The translations under genes and the position numbers were made by a program. Below the pieces are notes generated by a model that was given only the letters and a program-made list of their open reading frames with translations, was not told where the DNA came from and made no database searches. DNA of 64,000 bases from Bacteriovoracaceae bacterium (GTDB lineage Bacteria > Bdellovibrionota > Bacteriovoracia > Bacteriovoracales > Bacteriovoracaceae): the NCBI GenBank assembly GCA_020630335.1, contig JAHDBN010000004.1, positions 91,260 through 155,259 of the forward strand, read 5' to 3'. Positions within the stretch are counted from its first letter, which is position 1. Every line of letters begins with the position of its first letter. Below, piece after piece: positions 18,676 through 28,130 of the stretch.

Positions 18676-19098
18676 ATGACACTCCAAGAATGGTTAAACG
18701 CTTATGGCGTATCACATAAAAATAAAACGAATATCTTAATTCATAAATTTTGTGTTCCAGCTATTCTTTGGAGTGTAATTGTTTTACTTAGTGTTATCCC
18801 TACACCTTTATTTTTTAAGGGTTTCAACTTTGCTCATCTCGTCGCAATTATAGCTTTGGTTTTCTACTTTTCATTAGGACTTAAACCTTTTTTGCTAATG
18901 TGTGTTCAGTTATCTATAGCATTTTTTAGCTTGCAATTTATTGATGAATCTTGGCAACTAGGCTTAGGTGTTTTTGTCATAGCATGGATCTTTCAATTCA
19001 TAGGGCACAAGATAGAAGGAGCAAAACCATCTTTTATTGATGATCTTAAATTTCTACTTATTGGGCCTTTGTGGATTATTAAAGGTTTATTGTCTTAG
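18676..19098 (+). CDS. Mpo1-like (DUF962) membrane protein
   Basis: The 140-residue protein has about four hydrophobic segments and matches the YGL010w/Mpo1 pattern: an N-terminal YGVSHKNKTNILIHKFCVP, then FQFIGHKIEGAKPSFIDD and LLIGPLWIIKGLL. The yeast member is an Fe(II)-dependent dioxygenase of 2-hydroxy fatty acids, and the conserved His residues here (HKN, HKF, GHK) could bind iron. Function in bacteria is mostly inferred. It begins three bases after ndk, so it is likely in the same transcript. Confidence 0.8.
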   Translation: MTLQEWLNAYGVSHKNKTNILIHKFCVPAILWSVIVLLSVIPTPLFFKGFNFAHLVAIIALVFYFSLGLKPFLLMCVQLSIAFFSLQFIDESWQLGLGVFVIAWIFQFIGHKIEGAKPSFIDDLKFLLIGPLWIIKGLLS

Positions 19099-19167
19099 CT
19101 TCTAGCTTTAAGATCCCTTCTCTCATAATAGAATTATATATGTTTGTTTATTTGCAATCTATTTAGC

Positions 19168-19173
19168 TATAAT
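19168..19173 (+). promoter_or_regulatory. -10 box placed for a near-leaderless ATPase mRNA
   Basis: A perfect TATAAT ends 8 bases before the GTG start at 19182, with no Shine-Dalgarno between. Transcription would begin within a base or two of the start codon. TTGTTT at 19144-19149 is a weak -35 candidate with an 18-base spacer. Confidence 0.55.
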
Positions 19174-19181
19174 CATTTATA

Positions 19182-21449
19182 GTGAGATATTTTTTATTTA
19201 TTCTTTTCTTATCTTTAGATTTAACTGCACAAACTAGTTCTAGTTATGATGAGGTTACTTCGGAATGGAGAAGCTTAGTAGACGAAGCAAGGTATAGTTT
19301 TGATGAAGTTCTTGAAAGTGATGCGGAATCAACTCTAGAGCAACTTGGCCATGATAATCACATGGACGAGCTGGATAGTATTAGCCTAAAAAGATCTCAA
19401 TATATATCTGATAGATACGATGAAGATAAATGGAAGGTCTTAAGTTTTGATAAAAATTTCTTTTCTGATCTAAAAAGAGAAATAAAAATTGTTCCTTTCA
19501 AGTGGTATTCAATTTTTGTATTAAAAGGAAAAACTCTAAGATCTTATTTAAATACAGGTTTTGATGGGTATGCAAAATTAATTATAGAAATCATTAAAAT
19601 TTTTAGCGTTTTCTTCTTTCCTTTTTTTGCTTGGTGGTTTTCAAAGAAAATATCAGAAATATTAAAAAGAAAAAGAACTGGTTATGTAAAACTAAGTTAT
19701 AGAGGTTATAAATCTTATTCTTTTGTTTCTGAAATTATGAGATTGGCCATTATTTATTTGCCTTGGCTCATTGCTCTTGTTTCTTTATATATTATGGTTT
19801 GGCTTTTATCTCAAAGTGAATCCTTACATGAATTTTCAGATTTTGTTTCTTTCTTTAAGTATTTTATTTATTACAAAATTTTAAAACGAGTCTTATACGA
19901 TATTCTTGTTCGCGTTGGAAAAACGAGAATGCGACATAAACAAGAACTTCTTCAGTTGCAAGATAAAGCGACCAAGCATGCCTCAAGATTTGGCGCTTTG
20001 CTGATGTGGACGTTTTTTTTATTAGATTTTGTAAAGAGTGTTGTAAGTAAAGGTCTTTCATATTACTTAATACAAAATATAGCGATTATACTTATTATAT
20101 TCATTGGTTTGTTTATTGCTGCTCAATGGCGAGAAGAGTTATCACAAAAATTAAAGGCATTCAGCTTACCTCACTTGTCAACTTGGTTTTCAGAGTTGGT
20201 TTCACAAAAAAAGTTTTTCTTTCTAAGCTTACCTGCCTTAATTATCGTTGTTGGTATTAACCTTCTTCAAACTCTGCTAAGTTGGAGTGAAAAATTTGAT
20301 TTTGTAAAAAAAATTACTGCACAAATTTTAAAAAAAAGACTTGAAAGCTCCGATTCGCTGGTAGAAGAAAAAGCAATCAAAGTACCAGATGAATACTTTG
20401 AACATTTCGAGCAAGAGATAGAAAGTGATCCTTCCTTGTATGTAAATCCTGAGAGTAATATTCTTGAAGAGATAATCAAGGTGATTAATCTTTGGAAAGA
20501 AGATGAAACAGAAGAGAATTCAATGGCCATTATCGGCGATAAAGGAGCAGGGAAAAGTACTTTGCTCTCTATGTTAGCTAAAAACTTTAAGGGATTAGAT
20601 GTAAAAAAAGTTGAAATGAAAAAAAGAATTTCAACCTCTAAGGAACTTTTTGATTTTATATATGATGCTCTTGGAATTGAAGGGGAAGGGATTATTTCTC
20701 TTATTAAGTATGATAAAGAATGCCAACAAACTTTAGTTCTGATTGATGAAGTTCAAAACTGCTTTATATCTAAACTTGGTGGCTTTAATGCTTATAAGGC
20801 CTTACTTGAAGTTTTAAATACGAAGCTTGAAAATATTTTCTTTTGTATTTCATTTAATAGATATTCTTGGAATTATTTAAATGCTTCTTTTGGTAAAAAT
20901 CAGAGCTTTAGAAATATCAAGAGCTTACAGCCATTAAGTGATGGTGATATTAGAAAAATTATTATGAAGAGACACAATAAGTGTGAATATGGATTATCAT
21001 GTTTGAATATTATGAAAGCTGTAGGTGGAAAATTTGCAAGTGAATCTCAAGAGATTATAGAGGAACAATTTTTTAGATTACTATGGGAGCAGTCCCTAGG
21101 AAATCCGAGAGTTTCTATTTCTAACTGGCTATCTTCTTTAAAATATGATGGTCGTAATAAGTTTTACTTAGGTCTTCCACAAGATGATGATCTATCAACA
21201 ATTTTAGATAAATTAAGTGAAGATGCTCTTTTTGCTTTAGCTGCGATTGTGAAGCATGAAAATTTATCTGTTAAAGAAGTTATGGAGATTACTCATCTAT
21301 CAGAGGGTGCAGTTAGGTATGCTATAAAATTTGGAATTGATAATAAGATTTTGGTAATGAAAGATAAGTTAACTTATACACTTAAGACAAGATTTCAAAA
21401 CTCTTTAATTAAGTACTTAGAAAAAAAGAATTTAGTTTATGGAGAATAG
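19182..21449 (+). CDS. Transmembrane P-loop ATPase with winged-helix tail, paired with an MscS channel
   Basis: The 755 residues start at a GTG. An N-terminal signal-like segment (MRYFLFILFLSLDLTAQ) is followed by a soluble part of about 100 residues. Several membrane helices follow (about 125-150, 180-210, 270-315, 345-365). The cytoplasmic half has Walker A GDKGAGKSTLL near residue 451, Walker B LVLIDEVQN near 518, and a GNPR motif (near 645) recalling an AAA/STAND sensor 2. A helix-turn-helix-like end (LSVKEVMEITHLSEGAVRYAI) completes it. The MscS gene overlaps its last 11 bases. I infer that ATP binding or hydrolysis is coupled to the channel. I know no named family for the whole protein. 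Confidence 0.8.
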   Translation: MRYFLFILFLSLDLTAQTSSSYDEVTSEWRSLVDEARYSFDEVLESDAESTLEQLGHDNHMDELDSISLKRSQYISDRYDEDKWKVLSFDKNFFSDLKREIKIVPFKWYSIFVLKGKTLRSYLNTGFDGYAKLIIEIIKIFSVFFFPFFAWWFSKKISEILKRKRTGYVKLSYRGYKSYSFVSEIMRLAIIYLPWLIALVSLYIMVWLLSQSESLHEFSDFVSFFKYFIYYKILKRVLYDILVRVGKTRMRHKQELLQLQDKATKHASRFGALLMWTFFLLDFVKSVVSKGLSYYLIQNIAIILIIFIGLFIAAQWREELSQKLKAFSLPHLSTWFSELVSQKKFFFLSLPALIIVVGINLLQTLLSWSEKFDFVKKITAQILKKRLESSDSLVEEKAIKVPDEYFEHFEQEIESDPSLYVNPESNILEEIIKVINLWKEDETEENSMAIIGDKGAGKSTLLSMLAKNFKGLDVKKVEMKKRISTSKELFDFIYDALGIEGEGIISLIKYDKECQQTLVLIDEVQNCFISKLGGFNAYKALLEVLNTKLENIFFCISFNRYSWNYLNASFGKNQSFRNIKSLQPLSDGDIRKIIMKRHNKCEYGLSCLNIMKAVGGKFASESQEIIEEQFFRLLWEQSLGNPRVSISNWLSSLKYDGRNKFYLGLPQDDDLSTILDKLSEDALFALAAIVKHENLSVKEVMEITHLSEGAVRYAIKFGIDNKILVMKDKLTYTLKTRFQNSLIKYLEKKNLVYGE

Positions 21450-22278
21450 TAAGAAACTCACAGAAGCTTTTGATTACTTAAGCTTATTCAGAATAGAATC
21501 AGTCTTTTTTTTAATTCTTGGATTTGTCTTATTAATTTATATTGCGAAGAAATTCAGAGAATTTATTACAAGTTTACAAAAAAAATATCCAGATCAAAGA
21601 TTATCTATACTTCAGATAGCAACAATAATTACCTTTGTTTGGTATATTTTTGGTTCAATCTTAATTGTCTATGGAGCAATTAGACCACCCAAAGAAGTTC
21701 TTCTAGGACTTGGGGGTTCGGCAGCTGTTGCTATTGGTTTAGCATTAAAAGATATCGTTGCTTCATTGATTTCAGGTATAGTCCTTTTATTTGATAGGCC
21801 TTTCCAGGTAGGTGATAGAGTAAAGTTTGGAGAAGTTTATGGTGAAATTTCTCATATAGGCCTTAGAGCTGTGAGGTTAGTAACCTTAGATGATAGCTTA
21901 ATTACAATTCCAAACTCACAATTTGCAAATAACTATGTATCATCTGGTAATTCTGGTGCCTTAGATATGATGATTGAAATCCCTTTTAGGCTATCTACAG
22001 ATATTGATATTGATAAAGTGAAAGATGCTCTTTACGAAATCGTTATTACTAGCAGATATGCTTATTTGAAAAAGCCTGTAAATGTTGTTATCAGTGAGAT
22101 TACAGTAGGCTATTCAGTGGCCTTGCTATTTGTTGTAAAGGCCTATGTCTGCGATGTGCATTATGAAAAGGCATTTCAGACAGATATTGTTAGTAGGGCG
22201 CACAAGTATTTTCAAAAAAATAGTGTAAAAAAACCAAATTCTGAGTTTTTTATTGTCAATCAAGCAGCTAGTTTGTAG
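21439..22278 (+). CDS. MscS-family mechanosensitive channel
   Basis: The 279 residues have a short N-terminal part with two membrane helices, then the pore-lining helix GLGGSAAVAIGLALKDIVASLISG and the MscS beta domain (LLFDRPFQVGDRVKFG...GEISHIGLRAVRLVTLDDSLITIPNSQFANN). The C-terminal cage part is short. The start lies inside the ATPase gene, giving translational coupling and probably a fixed stoichiometry. MscS channels release solutes on osmotic downshock; the ATPase partner suggests an additional gating input. Confidence 0.92.
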   Translation: MENSKKLTEAFDYLSLFRIESVFFLILGFVLLIYIAKKFREFITSLQKKYPDQRLSILQIATIITFVWYIFGSILIVYGAIRPPKEVLLGLGGSAAVAIGLALKDIVASLISGIVLLFDRPFQVGDRVKFGEVYGEISHIGLRAVRLVTLDDSLITIPNSQFANNYVSSGNSGALDMMIEIPFRLSTDIDIDKVKDALYEIVITSRYAYLKKPVNVVISEITVGYSVALLFVVKAYVCDVHYEKAFQTDIVSRAHKYFQKNSVKKPNSEFFIVNQAASL

Positions 22279-22288
22279 TTAATATTTC

Positions 22289-22666
22289 ATGAAAGATAAG
22301 TTATTTGATGTTCTTGGAATGGGCCTATCGGGGCTCTGCATTATTCATTGTATTGTTTTACCTTTAGTGGTTTTACTTTATCCTGCTGCGAATTTTACAG
22401 AGAATCATTTAATTCATGATTTAATCTTTGTTCTTATTGTTCTAGCTGCTTTACTTGCTTTTCTACCTCATGCAATAAAAGAAAAATCATATAAGCTTTT
22501 AGTTTTACCTGTTATTGGTGTTGTTTTGATGATTGTTTCAAATTCTATCTTTCATCATGAGAAAAGCTCTATTAATTTAATCTTGAGCCTCGTGGGAAGT
22601 TTGTGTTTGATTGTTGCTCACTATAAACACTTTCAAGCAAAAAATTGTTGTGAGAAAAATCATTAA
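22289..22666 (+). CDS. MerC-domain membrane protein
   Basis: The 125 residues contain four hydrophobic helices. The first holds the GLSGLCIIHCIVLPL motif that marks MerC-type proteins, and a Cys/His-rich tail ends in NCCEKNH. Named MerC proteins move mercuric ions, but chromosomal relatives without a mer operon are common and have no known substrate. It sits ten bases after the MscS gene and eight before the AlkC-like gene, so the four genes form one operon. Confidence 0.82.
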   Translation: MKDKLFDVLGMGLSGLCIIHCIVLPLVVLLYPAANFTENHLIHDLIFVLIVLAALLAFLPHAIKEKSYKLLVLPVIGVVLMIVSNSIFHHEKSSINLILSLVGSLCLIVAHYKHFQAKNCCEKNH

Positions 22667-22674
22667 AGTTATAA

Positions 22675-23511
22675 GTGGAAATTATCACTCCATTTACAGA
22701 TCTCGAAAATAAAACAGGTAAACATAAAGATTGGTATTCTGTAGATTTTGTTAATATTTTTTGTAAAGAACTTAATCCTGAAAATGAATATTTTAATAAT
22801 AAGAAATTCGTTATTGAATATAAAAATCAATTTAAAAACCTTGAATTAAAAGAAAGATTAAACCTTATCGCTTCTCTTTTAGAAAAGTATTTGGATATAA
22901 ATTATAAAAAGAAACTAAAAGTCTTTAGAAGACTCTTGGGAAATAAATTAGAACTTGAGACGGGTATGTTTACTTATGGATTTCATCTTTATCCAATCTC
23001 TCAATTTATAGAAAAATTTGGAACGACTAATGTTCAGGCAAGTTTAATATTTATCGAAGATCTAACAATGCGTTTTACTGGAGAGTGGGCCATTCGACCT
23101 TTGGCAAATGAAAGTCCTAAAGAAGTATTAAAGAAAATGAAGGAATGGAGTCGACATGAAAACTTCCATGTCAGACGTCTAGCTTCTGAAGGCTTAAGAG
23201 CAAGGCTACCTTGGGGAATGAAAATTAGTTGGATTGAATCGAATCCTGAAAAAAACTTACCTATTTATAATAAACTTAGAAATGATAAAGTGCTGTACGT
23301 CAGAAGATCTGTTGCTAACTCGATGGGTGATTTAATTAAAATCAATGAAAAATTAGCATTTAAAACCTTTGAAAAGTGGTTAAGTAAGAAAAAAACAAAA
23401 GAAAATCTTTGGGTGATTAAACATGCGATTAGGACACCTGTAAAAAAGAAGAATTCGAAATATTTACGACTTCATAAAGAAATTAAAGAATTAATGTTAG
23501 AGTTAGCTTAG
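22675..23511 (+). CDS. AlkC/AlkD-like HEAT-repeat DNA alkylation repair protein
   Basis: The start is a GTG eight bases after the MerC gene, giving 278 residues. The central block FTGEWAIRPLA...WSRHENFHVRRLASEGLRARLPW is the typical core of the AlkC-like branch of HEAT-repeat DNA glycosylases, which remove 3-methyladenine-type lesions. Helical repeats continue to the end. The gene converges on mutS2 and overlaps its end by nine bases. Confidence 0.85.
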   Translation: MEIITPFTDLENKTGKHKDWYSVDFVNIFCKELNPENEYFNNKKFVIEYKNQFKNLELKERLNLIASLLEKYLDINYKKKLKVFRRLLGNKLELETGMFTYGFHLYPISQFIEKFGTTNVQASLIFIEDLTMRFTGEWAIRPLANESPKEVLKKMKEWSRHENFHVRRLASEGLRARLPWGMKISWIESNPEKNLPIYNKLRNDKVLYVRRSVANSMGDLIKINEKLAFKTFEKWLSKKKTKENLWVIKHAIRTPVKKKNSKYLRLHKEIKELMLELA

Positions 23512-25851
23512 CTTTATACGACTAATTCCATCACCAGAATCGTTTGGAATTTCTAACTCTAGGTCAGTATTTTTTTGGACGAAGTTTCGTAGCCAATTTT
23601 TGAGAATTCCATTTCCATGTCCATGGATGATCTCAATATAAGGTAAGCTATTAGCAAATAAATCTGAAATCATAAGTTCGACTTGGTTTCTAAACTCATC
23701 AAGTCGCATTCCTCTAGCATCTAAAATAAATTTTTCTTCTCTTTGCTTAGAATAGGAAAATGAAAATTTTTGCTCTTTAGGCTGAGATGTTCCAGGTCCG
23801 AAAGCTAGATCAGAAAAATTTGCTTCTATCTTAAAGTTATTTGAAAAGCTTAATAATACTTTTTGAACATCTTGATCAACTTTTAAGGCCTTTCCGATTT
23901 TCCTCATTGGTTTATAAATGTAGTTTTGGCCTGAAATAGGAATAACTTTCTGAGTATCGTACATCGATTCCTCCTTTTCCTTAAAGATTGCTTTATTTGA
24001 GATCTCTGCAATCTTTTTATCAACAGTCTTTGGGCTTGTAATCACTCCCTTTTTTATATTATCAACTAATTCATAAATTTTCTTACGTATGGTTTGTATT
24101 TCCTCTTTTAGTTTTCTGATTTCATCTTCTCGCTTAATTCTGAGTATGCCTTCTTGCGCTTTCACTTGATTCTTTAACTGATCATTTAGCTCTTTTTCTT
24201 TTTTTAACTCATTGTCTAAAAGCGCTTTCTTTTTAGAAACCTCAGCTAATAAGTTTTCATAATCAAGTTGTTTTTTATCCAGAATAGTTTTTGCTTTGTT
24301 AATAATTTTAGATCCAAATTCAAAGTTTTTAGAAAGGGTCTGAAATATTTCAATTGCTCGAGAACTTCCCGGTGAGTCATAAAAAAGTTTATATGTTGGT
24401 AGACCCGATTCAGGATTAAAACCTACATGTGCAGAAATAAAATTTTTATGTTCATGAGTTTTTACTTTTAGCATTTGATGATGTGTCGAAACAAAGATAA
24501 GAGGATTGGTCTTTTCTTTGAAATAATCAAAAAAACCTAGAGCAAGAGAAGAAGCCTCTTCTGAGCTTGTCGAATTAAAAATTTCATCTATAAAAATAAT
24601 AGCATTCTTATCTAAGTTTTGAGCAAGGTTTAAATAGTTTTTACTTTCAGCTGCAAAGGAACTTAAACCTTCAGATAAACTTTGATGATCTTGAGAAAGA
24701 AAATATATTTCATCTAAGAGAGGAATGGTTGCATTTCTAGCGGGTATAAAAAGACCGATATGAGGAAAGAGTGTACACAAGCAAATTGACTTCAAACTTA
24801 AAGTTTTCCCTCCAGTATTTGGGCCAGAAATCATAACACCTTGAAGGTCTTTTTGAATTTCAATACTATTTTTTATTGGGTTTTCAATAAAAGGGTGAAA
24901 AAAATCTTCTATCCAAAAATTTTCTTTTTCATCAATAATAGGTCGTTGTAATTGATGATCTTTAGAAAATTTGGCAAGAGAAAAAATATGATCGCAAGAG
25001 AAGATCATTTTAGAAATTTTTAAGTTTTCTTTTTGATAATTATAGAGAAGCTGAGTGAAATCTCTACAAATTGCATAGATAGTTGCTTCTATCTCAATAG
25101 ATAAATCTTTTCTTTTCTCTGATATTTTTGCTAATGAGTTTGGTTCTATATACAGAGTCTGTCCTGTATCAGATCTAGCATGGATAAAACCTAGGTTTTT
25201 TGAATAATGATCAGTTTTAATAAGCAAGACATAATGATCATTGAAAATATCATAAGTATTAATTTGAAGAATTTCTTTTTTTGAATATTCTTGGATTAAC
25301 TCTTTTAAAATATTTTTAGCTTTTAGATCTAGTGCATTTCTTTTTAAAAAAAGTGATTTAAGCCTTGGATGGCTTTCGTAATCAATACTTCCATCATAAT
25401 CTACAAAGGCCCTGAAAGGTCTTGTGATTTTAGAGTTGATTTGATTAATATTTATATTTTCTAAATGTTTTTGTTCAAAAAGATCATTAAAAAGCATAGT
25501 GCTTTTATGAAAAGTCTCAAAAAGAATCACAATTTGATGAATCTCATCAATAGTTAATATATTTTCTTTTTCAATTTTTTTATGAAAGTGATTAGGATTT
25601 ATTTTGGAACTCAAATTATTAATTAATTGATAGAAGTTATGAAAATGTTCAGAGTCTATATATTTTATTGATTTCTCTAAGAGCTCATATGATTCTAAAA
25701 CATCATTCTTGCTCTTCTTCCTTGGAACTGCTTGGATCTTTTCTTTGTTCATTTTGAAGTAAGAATTTTGTGCTATCCTAGAAGAAATCAAATCCCAATC
25801 TATAAGATTGAGTAATTGATAATTCGTTTGAGCAAGCAGGTTTAATTCCAT
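23503..25851 (-). CDS. mutS2: MutS2 ATPase with C-terminal Smr domain
   Basis: The 782 residues show the MutS2 order: an N-terminal clamp/lever, an ABC-type ATPase with Walker A SGPNTGGKTLS near residue 340 and Walker B IIFIDEI, a coiled coil (about 510-600), and a C-terminal Smr nuclease domain (LDARGMRLDEF, HGHGNGILKNWLR). MutS2 has been linked to anti-recombination and, in Bacillus subtilis, to splitting collided ribosomes. The ATG overlaps the rqcH ATG on the other strand in the tetramer CATG. No Shine-Dalgarno is visible on this side. Confidence 0.94.
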   Translation of the reverse strand: MELNLLAQTNYQLLNLIDWDLISSRIAQNSYFKMNKEKIQAVPRKKSKNDVLESYELLEKSIKYIDSEHFHNFYQLINNLSSKINPNHFHKKIEKENILTIDEIHQIVILFETFHKSTMLFNDLFEQKHLENININQINSKITRPFRAFVDYDGSIDYESHPRLKSLFLKRNALDLKAKNILKELIQEYSKKEILQINTYDIFNDHYVLLIKTDHYSKNLGFIHARSDTGQTLYIEPNSLAKISEKRKDLSIEIEATIYAICRDFTQLLYNYQKENLKISKMIFSCDHIFSLAKFSKDHQLQRPIIDEKENFWIEDFFHPFIENPIKNSIEIQKDLQGVMISGPNTGGKTLSLKSICLCTLFPHIGLFIPARNATIPLLDEIYFLSQDHQSLSEGLSSFAAESKNYLNLAQNLDKNAIIFIDEIFNSTSSEEASSLALGFFDYFKEKTNPLIFVSTHHQMLKVKTHEHKNFISAHVGFNPESGLPTYKLFYDSPGSSRAIEIFQTLSKNFEFGSKIINKAKTILDKKQLDYENLLAEVSKKKALLDNELKKEKELNDQLKNQVKAQEGILRIKREDEIRKLKEEIQTIRKKIYELVDNIKKGVITSPKTVDKKIAEISNKAIFKEKEESMYDTQKVIPISGQNYIYKPMRKIGKALKVDQDVQKVLLSFSNNFKIEANFSDLAFGPGTSQPKEQKFSFSYSKQREEKFILDARGMRLDEFRNQVELMISDLFANSLPYIEIIHGHGNGILKNWLRNFVQKNTDLELEIPNDSGDGISRIKLS

Positions 25852-27139
25852 GATTCAAGACTACCAAATTTTGAGTGAACAAATAAAGAGTTTTCCTGCG
25901 AATACTGCTTCACCTATACAAAAAATTTTCTCAACCACGCGTTATTTGGCGATTAGCATGCGATCACCTGGTAAAACTTACTGGCTTTATATAGGACGAG
26001 GTGGAGGCCATGAAGGGATTTGGTATTCAGAACAAGCACCTGAGAGTTATTTAAGAGTTCATAAAGATCAATTATTAGAATTTGTACGAAAATATATTAG
26101 TGGTGGAATTTTTCATTCTCTAGAATTAGATCAAAAAGATAGAATTTTAAAATTTAATTATAATAAATGGGGAAGAACGAACTCGTTTTACTATTTTTAT
26201 AGGGGACGAGAATCAATATTTGGGAATAATTATTTTGATGGAAAGCAAGAAATTTTCTTTTGTTCTTATTATGGGAAGCTGGAAGAAAAAATACTTTTTA
26301 ATCATTATGATAAACTTGGTAGAACAGAGCTAGGAGTCGGAAAACCTAGGAAGTTGAAACTTTTGGAAGATCTATTAAACTTAGAGAAAAACCAAAGACT
26401 TCTAAACAATAAAAAAAGAACAAAGTTTCTAGAAAAAAAATCAAAGAACATAGAAGGTGACTTGAGCAAGATGCTATCTATACCATTAATCGAAAAAAAA
26501 TTAGAAAAATGGTCTTTTGAACTCAATAGTGGAAATGATGTAGCTGAACTGAATTCGGAAAAAATACTTATTAATGGTTTTAGATTTAAGTTTTCTAAAG
26601 AGATGAGTCTTTATAAGAGAATTGACTTGATTTATAAAAAGATAAAAAAATTAAAAGACGTGAAAGTCATCTTAACGAATAGATTAAAAGAAGCAAATTT
26701 ATTATTAAATGAAGTTAAAAATAGTCATCTAGAACTTTCTCAAAAAATAATAAAGCCTATATGGAATAGAAAAAAAATAAGGAATACTCAAAAAACTAAT
26801 ATAGATTTTGAAGAATTTCTATTTGAGGGGTTTAAAATTGCAATTGGAAAAAATGCAAAATCTAATGATGGTATAAGAAAAGGATGGGCAAAAAAAGAAG
26901 ATTGGTGGTTTCATATAGAGAATAGGCCAAGTGCTCATGCTTATGTTAAATCGATTTCAGGTTCAATAATATCGATGGATCTTATTCAAGAAGTTTCAAG
27001 GCTTTTAAAGGAATTTACAAAGTTAGAAACCAGTGAGATTCCGTTAATTTATACACAAGTAAAAAACCTCAAAGGTGTAAAGGGAATAGCTGGTTCAGTT
27101 TTTTTTAAAAAAGAGAAAAGAATTACTTGTTACTTATAA
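25850..27139 (+). CDS. rqcH: RqcH / NFACT-family ribosome quality control protein
   Basis: RqcH binds split 50S subunits that carry a stalled nascent chain and recruits tRNA-Ala to add C-terminal alanine tails. The 429 residues have an NFACT-N domain with a DR pair (QKDRILKF) falling exactly at residues 97-98, the positions reported as essential in B. subtilis RqcH. A coiled coil lies at about 280-320, and an NFACT-R domain at the end (GKNAKSND, WWFHIENRPSAHAYVKS). It is shorter than typical RqcH (about 570), mainly in the middle. It is divergent from mutS2 with overlapping start codons; only a weak AGG lies upstream. Confidence 0.88.
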   Translation: MIQDYQILSEQIKSFPANTASPIQKIFSTTRYLAISMRSPGKTYWLYIGRGGGHEGIWYSEQAPESYLRVHKDQLLEFVRKYISGGIFHSLELDQKDRILKFNYNKWGRTNSFYYFYRGRESIFGNNYFDGKQEIFFCSYYGKLEEKILFNHYDKLGRTELGVGKPRKLKLLEDLLNLEKNQRLLNNKKRTKFLEKKSKNIEGDLSKMLSIPLIEKKLEKWSFELNSGNDVAELNSEKILINGFRFKFSKEMSLYKRIDLIYKKIKKLKDVKVILTNRLKEANLLLNEVKNSHLELSQKIIKPIWNRKKIRNTQKTNIDFEEFLFEGFKIAIGKNAKSNDGIRKGWAKKEDWWFHIENRPSAHAYVKSISGSIISMDLIQEVSRLLKEFTKLETSEIPLIYTQVKNLKGVKGIAGSVFFKKEKRITCYL

Positions 27140-28123
27140 ATTTTCAGTTTGAAACATTCTAGCATCTCTATGAGCATTTCTTAATTCTCTTTTTGCACCC
27201 ATTAAGTCGCTTTCTAAATTATGAATGGATCTATCAATTGAAGCTAAGTCATCCTCATACTCTCTTATGCAGTCATGATAATAAGCTTTCTTTTTTCTTA
27301 ATTCTGATCTAGCTGCTGTTAATCTCCGATCAACTGAGATTTTATCTTGAAGTAATGAATCATCACTTTTTTTACCAATAGGTTTAATTCCAGAATCATG
27401 ATTTCTATGATGCCTATAGTTAATTTGTCTTGCTAAATACTCTTGTTCTCCCTCTAATTTATCAATTTTTCTGTTTTGCGATCTAAGATAATGAGTTAGG
27501 TCTTGATGAGCTTGATCTATTTCTCTTTGCTTTTGAGAAAATTGATTAGAAAGAGAATCTAGTTTGTTCTCAATAGTAGCAACTTCTTGCTCCATTGCTT
27601 TAGCTTCGAACACTTTCATTCCAGCAGTATGGTGACGAAGAAAGTTAGATTCTAAATGTTTAGGGCATTGATACGAGTATTCTCTACCAGAGAGCCCAAA
27701 TTCATAAGCTGAATCTGAAGAGCAAAAAACTTCAATTCCTTTTGAATAACCAATTTCGTATAAACTATTAATAGGTATGACACCATATTGTAAGCAAGCA
27801 TTATGATAATCATTTTTAGAGTCTCCATTAATGGCATCTCTCTGGCCTACTCCTTGCCATCCTTCTAAATGAAAATTTGAAAAATCAGAGCATATTCTTG
27901 CACCTTCATGTTTAATTCCAGAAACATACGCATCTCGATTGATAGAAATACCATGCTCTTTGCACTGATTCTGATAATCACCTAATCTTTCATTCCAATT
28001 TTTATTATTTCTAGCATCCGTTATCCCTTTGAGTTTCCAATTCATTGAAGAACAGTCTTTTTTAGATAAAGAACTACAAGATAAAAATAGAGCTGAAAGT
28101 AGTGATAAAATGAATGTTTTCAT
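27134..28123 (-). CDS. DUF2799-type secreted protein or lipoprotein with coiled coil
   Basis: The 329 residues start with MKTFILSLLSALFLSCSS, a signal peptide with a marginal lipobox at Cys16. The next 150 residues are Cys-containing repeats of the DUF2799 type (W...KGITDARN...C...GI...YVSGIKHEGARIC, repeated about four times). The rest is a long charged coiled coil (about 180-325). It probably sits in the periplasm or at the outer membrane. Its 3' end overlaps the rqcH 3' end by six bases. AAAGG precedes the ATG, and a well-spaced promoter lies upstream. Confidence 0.75.
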   Translation of the reverse strand: MKTFILSLLSALFLSCSSLSKKDCSSMNWKLKGITDARNNKNWNERLGDYQNQCKEHGISINRDAYVSGIKHEGARICSDFSNFHLEGWQGVGQRDAINGDSKNDYHNACLQYGVIPINSLYEIGYSKGIEVFCSSDSAYEFGLSGREYSYQCPKHLESNFLRHHTAGMKVFEAKAMEQEVATIENKLDSLSNQFSQKQREIDQAHQDLTHYLRSQNRKIDKLEGEQEYLARQINYRHHRNHDSGIKPIGKKSDDSLLQDKISVDRRLTAARSELRKKKAYYHDCIREYEDDLASIDRSIHNLESDLMGAKRELRNAHRDARMFQTENL

Positions 28124-28130
28124 AAAAGAC

